From assembly GCA_031276685.1 (NCBI GenBank), contig JAISMQ010000211.1, forward strand, positions 1-17,259: 17,259 bases of DNA. The letters are read 5' to 3'. The notes beneath the pieces were generated by a model that worked only from the letters and a program-made list of their open reading frames with translations, made no database searches and was not told the origin of the DNA. This document shows, piece after piece, positions 14,624 through 17,259 of this stretch (position 1 is its first letter; every line of letters starts with the position of its first letter). Source of the stretch: Treponema sp. Its GTDB lineage: Bacteria > Spirochaetota > Spirochaetia > Treponematales > Breznakiellaceae. Both the position numbers and the translations under genes were made by a program.

Positions 14624-15436
14624 ATGGCAAAGCGGGACCTTATAAATGTGAGCGAGACGCTGGATTTTTCGGTAGGGCGCGACGTGCCCGGCCCTGTTTC
14701 GGCGGATTCGGCGTTGGAACATATCTGGAAACTGCTCAAAGAAAGGGAAACTCCCCCCCTTTCCCCCGATCTGGCGCGGATTCCCCTGCTTGAAGCCATC
14801 CACCACGAGCTTTTGGCCCTGCGCGGGATGGCGGAAAGCCTGCAAAGCGAGATAAACCAGCGGAATTCCACCGTTGTGGCCCTGCAGCAGCGCGAATACC
14901 GCTTCCGCTACCTGGCGGCCCACGATTCCCTGACCGGGGCCATGAACCGGGCCTCGTTTATGGAGCGGACCGGCCGGGAACTCAGCACCGCCCAGGCTAC
15001 CCGGACCACCTGCGGCATTGTAATGATGGACATCGACCATTTTAAGCGCTTCAACGATACCTGGGGGCACCTTGCCGGGGACGAAGCCCTGCGCTTCGTG
15101 GTCAAGGTGGTCTCCGCGATTTTGCGGAAAAACGACTTTATGGGCCGCTACGGGGGCGAGGAATTCGTGTTCTTTTTCAACGGCGCCGATATGGAGACCA
15201 GCGTTACCATCGCCGAGCGGATCCGGGAGACAATCGCCGCCAACCCCATCAACCTTGAAAGCGGGCCCGTGTACATAAGCGCCAGCTTCGGCGTCGCCGT
15301 AACCTCGCCGGATTCCGCCGGGCCTATCGGGGATGAGTACATCGGCAGGATCATCAACAACGCCGATATGGCCATGTACCAGGCCAAAAAAGCCGGAAGG
15401 AACCGCGTTGTCGCGTTCCCCGAAGATGACTCCTAG
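14624..15436 (+). CDS. GGDEF-domain diguanylate cyclase
   Basis: It makes cyclic di-GMP from two GTP. The 270 residues hold a soluble N-terminal region of about 95 residues, helical with a likely coiled coil (LEAIHHELLALRGMAESLQ, 56-74), and a complete GGDEF domain: DSLTGAMNR (101-109), metal-binding D136 in MMDIDHFKRFND, GHLAGDEAL (148-156), and the active loop GGEEF (177-181). RKND at 168-171, five residues ahead, fits the RxxD inhibitory I-site, so product inhibition is likely. There is no signal peptide, membrane span or recognisable sensor, so input may come through partner binding at the N-terminus. The ATG directly follows the stop of the small upstream frame and has AGGGG 4 bases ahead. 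The 3' end overlaps the hydrolase gene by 11 bases. Confidence 0.95.
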   Translation: MAKRDLINVSETLDFSVGRDVPGPVSADSALEHIWKLLKERETPPLSPDLARIPLLEAIHHELLALRGMAESLQSEINQRNSTVVALQQREYRFRYLAAHDSLTGAMNRASFMERTGRELSTAQATRTTCGIVMMDIDHFKRFNDTWGHLAGDEALRFVVKVVSAILRKNDFMGRYGGEEFVFFFNGADMETSVTIAERIRETIAANPINLESGPVYISASFGVAVTSPDSAGPIGDEYIGRIINNADMAMYQAKKAGRNRVVAFPEDDS

Positions 15437-16379
15437 CAGGATCCCGCCCGTGCTTGTTACGTTTCTTCCGGCTGCCCTTATCCTGGCGGCGCTTGCCGCG
15501 GCGCTGCTTATCGCCGTCCCCCGCTACTTTTACTGGCTCACGGTGGCCCGCAAGCCAACCTATCAGATCAACCCCGGCGAAGCGAACTGGCTGGACAGCC
15601 AGGCGACGCTGGATCTGTGGACGGAGGCGCGGGACAGCCTAAAACTGCACGCCTACTACGTTCCCGCGCCGGGAGCTGGCGCTACGGCCATTCTGGCCCA
15701 CGGCTACACCGGGGATAGCAGGCAGCTTGGCTACATGGCCCGGATCTTCCACGACAAATTCGGCATGAACGTGCTTCTCCCGGACGCCCGGGGCCACGGC
15801 CAGAGCGAGGGGCACTACATCGGCTTTGGCTGGCACGAGCGGCTTGACCTGCTGCTGTGGATGGATCGGGCCCGCGAACTGGGCGGCGGCGGCGATATCG
15901 CCCTGTTCGGCATCTCCATGGGGGCCGCCACCGTGCTTATGACCAGCGGCGAAGCCGTCCCCCCGGAACTGCGGCTTGTCATCGCGGACTGCGGCTATAC
16001 CTCGGTCCAGGACGAGTTAAACTGGCAGATGAAGCTGCGCTACCGTTTTTCCCTTCCCCCGCTTGTCAGGGTCGTCAGCCGCATGGCCCAGCGGCGGGCG
16101 GGCTACTCCTTCGAGGAAGCCTCCGCCCTGGAGCAGGTAAAAAAATCCCGCGTCCCCACCCTCTTTATCCACGGGGAAGCGGACACCGTTGTCCCCTTCG
16201 AGATGTGCGGGCGGCTCTACGACGCCTGCGCCGCCGCGAAGGAGATCTACACCGTGCCGGGGGCGGAGCATGGCGCCGCATACAGCGTGGACGCCGAACA
16301 GTACGAACAGCGCCTTGCGCTGTTTCTTGAAAAGTATATGCCGGGCTTCCCAACAGCGCCCGGCAAGAAGGCCGAATGA
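15426..16379 (+). CDS. Membrane-anchored alpha/beta hydrolase
   Basis: This 317-residue serine hydrolase resembles the YqkD/BAAT-like peptidase-S9-related group. An N-terminal membrane span (about 8-31) should anchor it, with the catalytic domain probably outside the cytoplasmic membrane. The oxyanion-hole motif is AHGYTG (91-96). The nucleophile elbow is FGISMG with S164, the acid is D253 in HGEADTVVP, and the base is H282 in GAEHG, so the triad is complete. DARGHGQSEG (120-129) is another family signature. The substrate is unknown; esters or peptides are possible. The frame remains open 31 codons further upstream inside the GGDEF gene, but ATG 15426 gives the right N-terminus for an anchor. 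The Shine-Dalgarno sequence there is weak, so translation likely depends on the overlapping upstream gene. The end overlaps the next gene as ATGA. Confidence 0.9.
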   Translation: MTPSRIPPVLVTFLPAALILAALAAALLIAVPRYFYWLTVARKPTYQINPGEANWLDSQATLDLWTEARDSLKLHAYYVPAPGAGATAILAHGYTGDSRQLGYMARIFHDKFGMNVLLPDARGHGQSEGHYIGFGWHERLDLLLWMDRARELGGGGDIALFGISMGAATVLMTSGEAVPPELRLVIADCGYTSVQDELNWQMKLRYRFSLPPLVRVVSRMAQRRAGYSFEEASALEQVKKSRVPTLFIHGEADTVVPFEMCGRLYDACAAAKEIYTVPGAEHGAAYSVDAEQYEQRLALFLEKYMPGFPTAPGKKAE

Positions 16380-16765
16380 AAATAGAGATCTTTACTTTTT
16401 GCGATTTTGCCCAGGAGAACAGCGGCAAACTGACGGTGGTTGGTACCTTCGATACCATTATTTCCCGGCATTTCCCCTTTTCCCACCCCCAGCTTTCCGT
16501 GGTTATCCGCCTGCGTTTTGACCTGTGGGAATTTTCCCGCCACTCCTTCCGCATCGAAACCCGCGATCTGAACGGGGAGATGAGCATGGAGGCCATTACC
16601 GGCAATGTGGACGTAAAGGGGGTGGGGAACGCCACCACCGTTTCCCACCTGGTCTTTAGCATCTCGAACCTGCGCTTCCACGCCAGCGGCATGGTAAATT
16701 TCGTACTCTACATCGATGACAAAGAACTGTCCTCCATCCCCCTCTACATCAGGAAAGCCCAGTAG
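16376..16765 (+). CDS. DUF6941-like conserved protein of unknown function
   Basis: This protein has 129 residues and no signal peptide or membrane span. The opening (MKIEIFTFCDFAQENSGKL, then VVGTFDTI) and the alternating hydrophobic strands resemble the small beta-rich DUF6941 proteins, which as I recall share a 'FCD ... GKL ... G.fd' start. Function is not known. The middle (LSVVIRLRFD, 40-49) and end (VNFVLYIDDKELSSIPLYI) look like a beta-sandwich. The start overlaps the hydrolase stop (ATGA) and AAGG lies 4 bases ahead, so it is the last gene of the GGDEF-hydrolase operon. The family assignment is from memory and should be confirmed with a profile search. Confidence 0.75.
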   Translation: MKIEIFTFCDFAQENSGKLTVVGTFDTIISRHFPFSHPQLSVVIRLRFDLWEFSRHSFRIETRDLNGEMSMEAITGNVDVKGVGNATTVSHLVFSISNLRFHASGMVNFVLYIDDKELSSIPLYIRKAQ

Positions 16766-16863
16766 CGGGCGCCAGGCACGGAATTTGACATTGCTTAAAA
16801 AACGTTGATCCCAAGCCTAAGGCGGCGGCTTTGAACCTGGCAGATTAATGCGTAAATATTGGA
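16766..16863. other. Convergent intergenic region with weak nested stems
   Basis: This is the gap between two convergent genes, where composition begins to shift to AT-rich. GCCAGG (16771-16776) pairs with CCTGGC (16836-16841), and inside it AAGCC (16813-16817) pairs with GGCTT (16827-16831). On the minus strand the inner stem is followed, ten bases later, by six T residues, which is too far for a standard terminator. It may still be a weak bidirectional termination zone. Confidence 0.25.
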
Positions 16864-17259
16864 TCAGGCCATATAGTTTTCAGCCTGCTTGGAAAACATT
16901 TCATAGTATTTGCCTTTTAAGCTCATCAGTTCATTATGGGTGCCGGTTTCTTTTATAGCCCCGCCGTCTACTAAAATAATTTTGTCCGCATTCCGGATGG
17001 TTGACAGCCTGTGGGCAACCATAATGGTGGTTGCGCGGTTGCTGCTATCAAATATTAATTTAGCCATCTTGTATTCTGCAACAGGGTCAAGAGATGACGA
17101 TGGCTCATCAAGCAGTAATAAACCAAAGCCGCCGGTCAAAAGGCGCGCAATTCCGATTTTCTGAACTTCGCCGCCCGACAGCATGATGCCGTTTTCATCA
17201 AATTCTTTTGTAAGCTCTGTCGAATAATCTGCGTTGTTTTTTTTGAGAATTTTATTAAG
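16864..17259 (-). CDS. ABC transporter ATP-binding domain, C-terminal part (incomplete)
   Basis: This is the 3' end of an ABC exporter gene that continues past the right edge. The frame is open to the last base, so the methionine before LSGGE is internal. The visible 131 residues contain the signature LSGGEVQKIGIARLL, Walker B LLLLDEPSSSLDP with its catalytic Glu, and the H-loop in VAHRLSTIRNADKI, followed by a standard exporter tail (DGGAIKETGTHNELM). The AHRLST motif and the tail fit a fused TMD-NBD exporter (multidrug, peptide or lipid), although the membrane part is not visible. LSGGE instead of LSGGQ and the DEPSSSLDP wording are less common. Codon use is clearly more AT-rich than in all other genes here, which suggests a different origin. 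Walker A lies outside the window. Confidence 0.85.
   Translation of the reverse strand, partial: LNKILKKNNADYSTELTKEFDENGIMLSGGEVQKIGIARLLTGGFGLLLLDEPSSSLDPVAEYKMAKLIFDSSNRATTIMVAHRLSTIRNADKIILVDGGAIKETGTHNELMSLKGKYYEMFSKQAENYMA

Noticed and set aside
15333..15425. 31-codon N-terminal extension of the hydrolase
   Set aside because: It lies within the GGDEF coding sequence and would bury the membrane anchor behind an unlikely basic tail. ATG 15426 is the better start.
16785..16790. Perfect TTGACA -35 box on the plus strand
   Set aside because: There is no -10 box at suitable spacing, and no plus-strand gene follows.
17182..17184. ATG just before LSGGE as the start of a short ABC protein
   Set aside because: The frame continues upstream to the window edge with helical-domain sequence typical of ABC proteins, so this methionine is internal.

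Overview
This window is a compact, high-GC bacterial chromosome segment. It most resembles the treponeme side of the spirochaetes. That placement is an inference from the gene style and two conserved proteins of unknown function, and no rRNA or other decisive marker is present. I see no rRNA, tRNA, CRISPR array or transposase.

Minus-strand block, positions 88-14258. In transcription order it carries dnaE (replicative polymerase alpha), a YggT-family membrane protein, recG (fork-remodelling helicase), a MacA-like lipoprotein adaptor, a MacB-type ABC ATPase, its FtsX-type permease and a TolC-like outer-membrane channel. The last four form a complete tripartite efflux or export system across the envelope. 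Most junctions are overlaps or gaps of 1 to 40 bases, so this looks like one long operon or a few nested ones. After an 81-base gap with a reasonable promoter come a 512-residue protein of unknown function and mazG, joined by an ATGA overlap.

Divergent control region, 14259-14623. It lies between dnaE and the plus-strand genes. It holds three copies of a GTGATGT motif and a perfect 16-bp inverted repeat whose 31-base loop carries a strong GAGGAGG ribosome-binding site. A small TTG-started frame of 57 codons begins at the base of the stem and ends one base before the next ATG.

Plus-strand block, 14624-16765. A soluble GGDEF diguanylate cyclase, a membrane-anchored alpha/beta hydrolase and a DUF6941-like protein overlap one another by 11 and 4 bases, so they are almost certainly cotranscribed.

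Right edge, 16766-17259. Base composition becomes clearly more AT-rich. The minus-strand 3' end of another ABC exporter enters from outside the window. The first 87 bases are also AT-rich and hold nested inverted repeats.

The most unusual signals are in dnaE. The position of the third catalytic aspartate reads valine, two nearby palm motifs also depart from the usual sequence, and the C-terminal OB fold is tandemly duplicated. The PHP domain, in contrast, keeps all nine metal ligands. The second notable signal is the hairpin-enclosed translation start upstream of the diguanylate cyclase.
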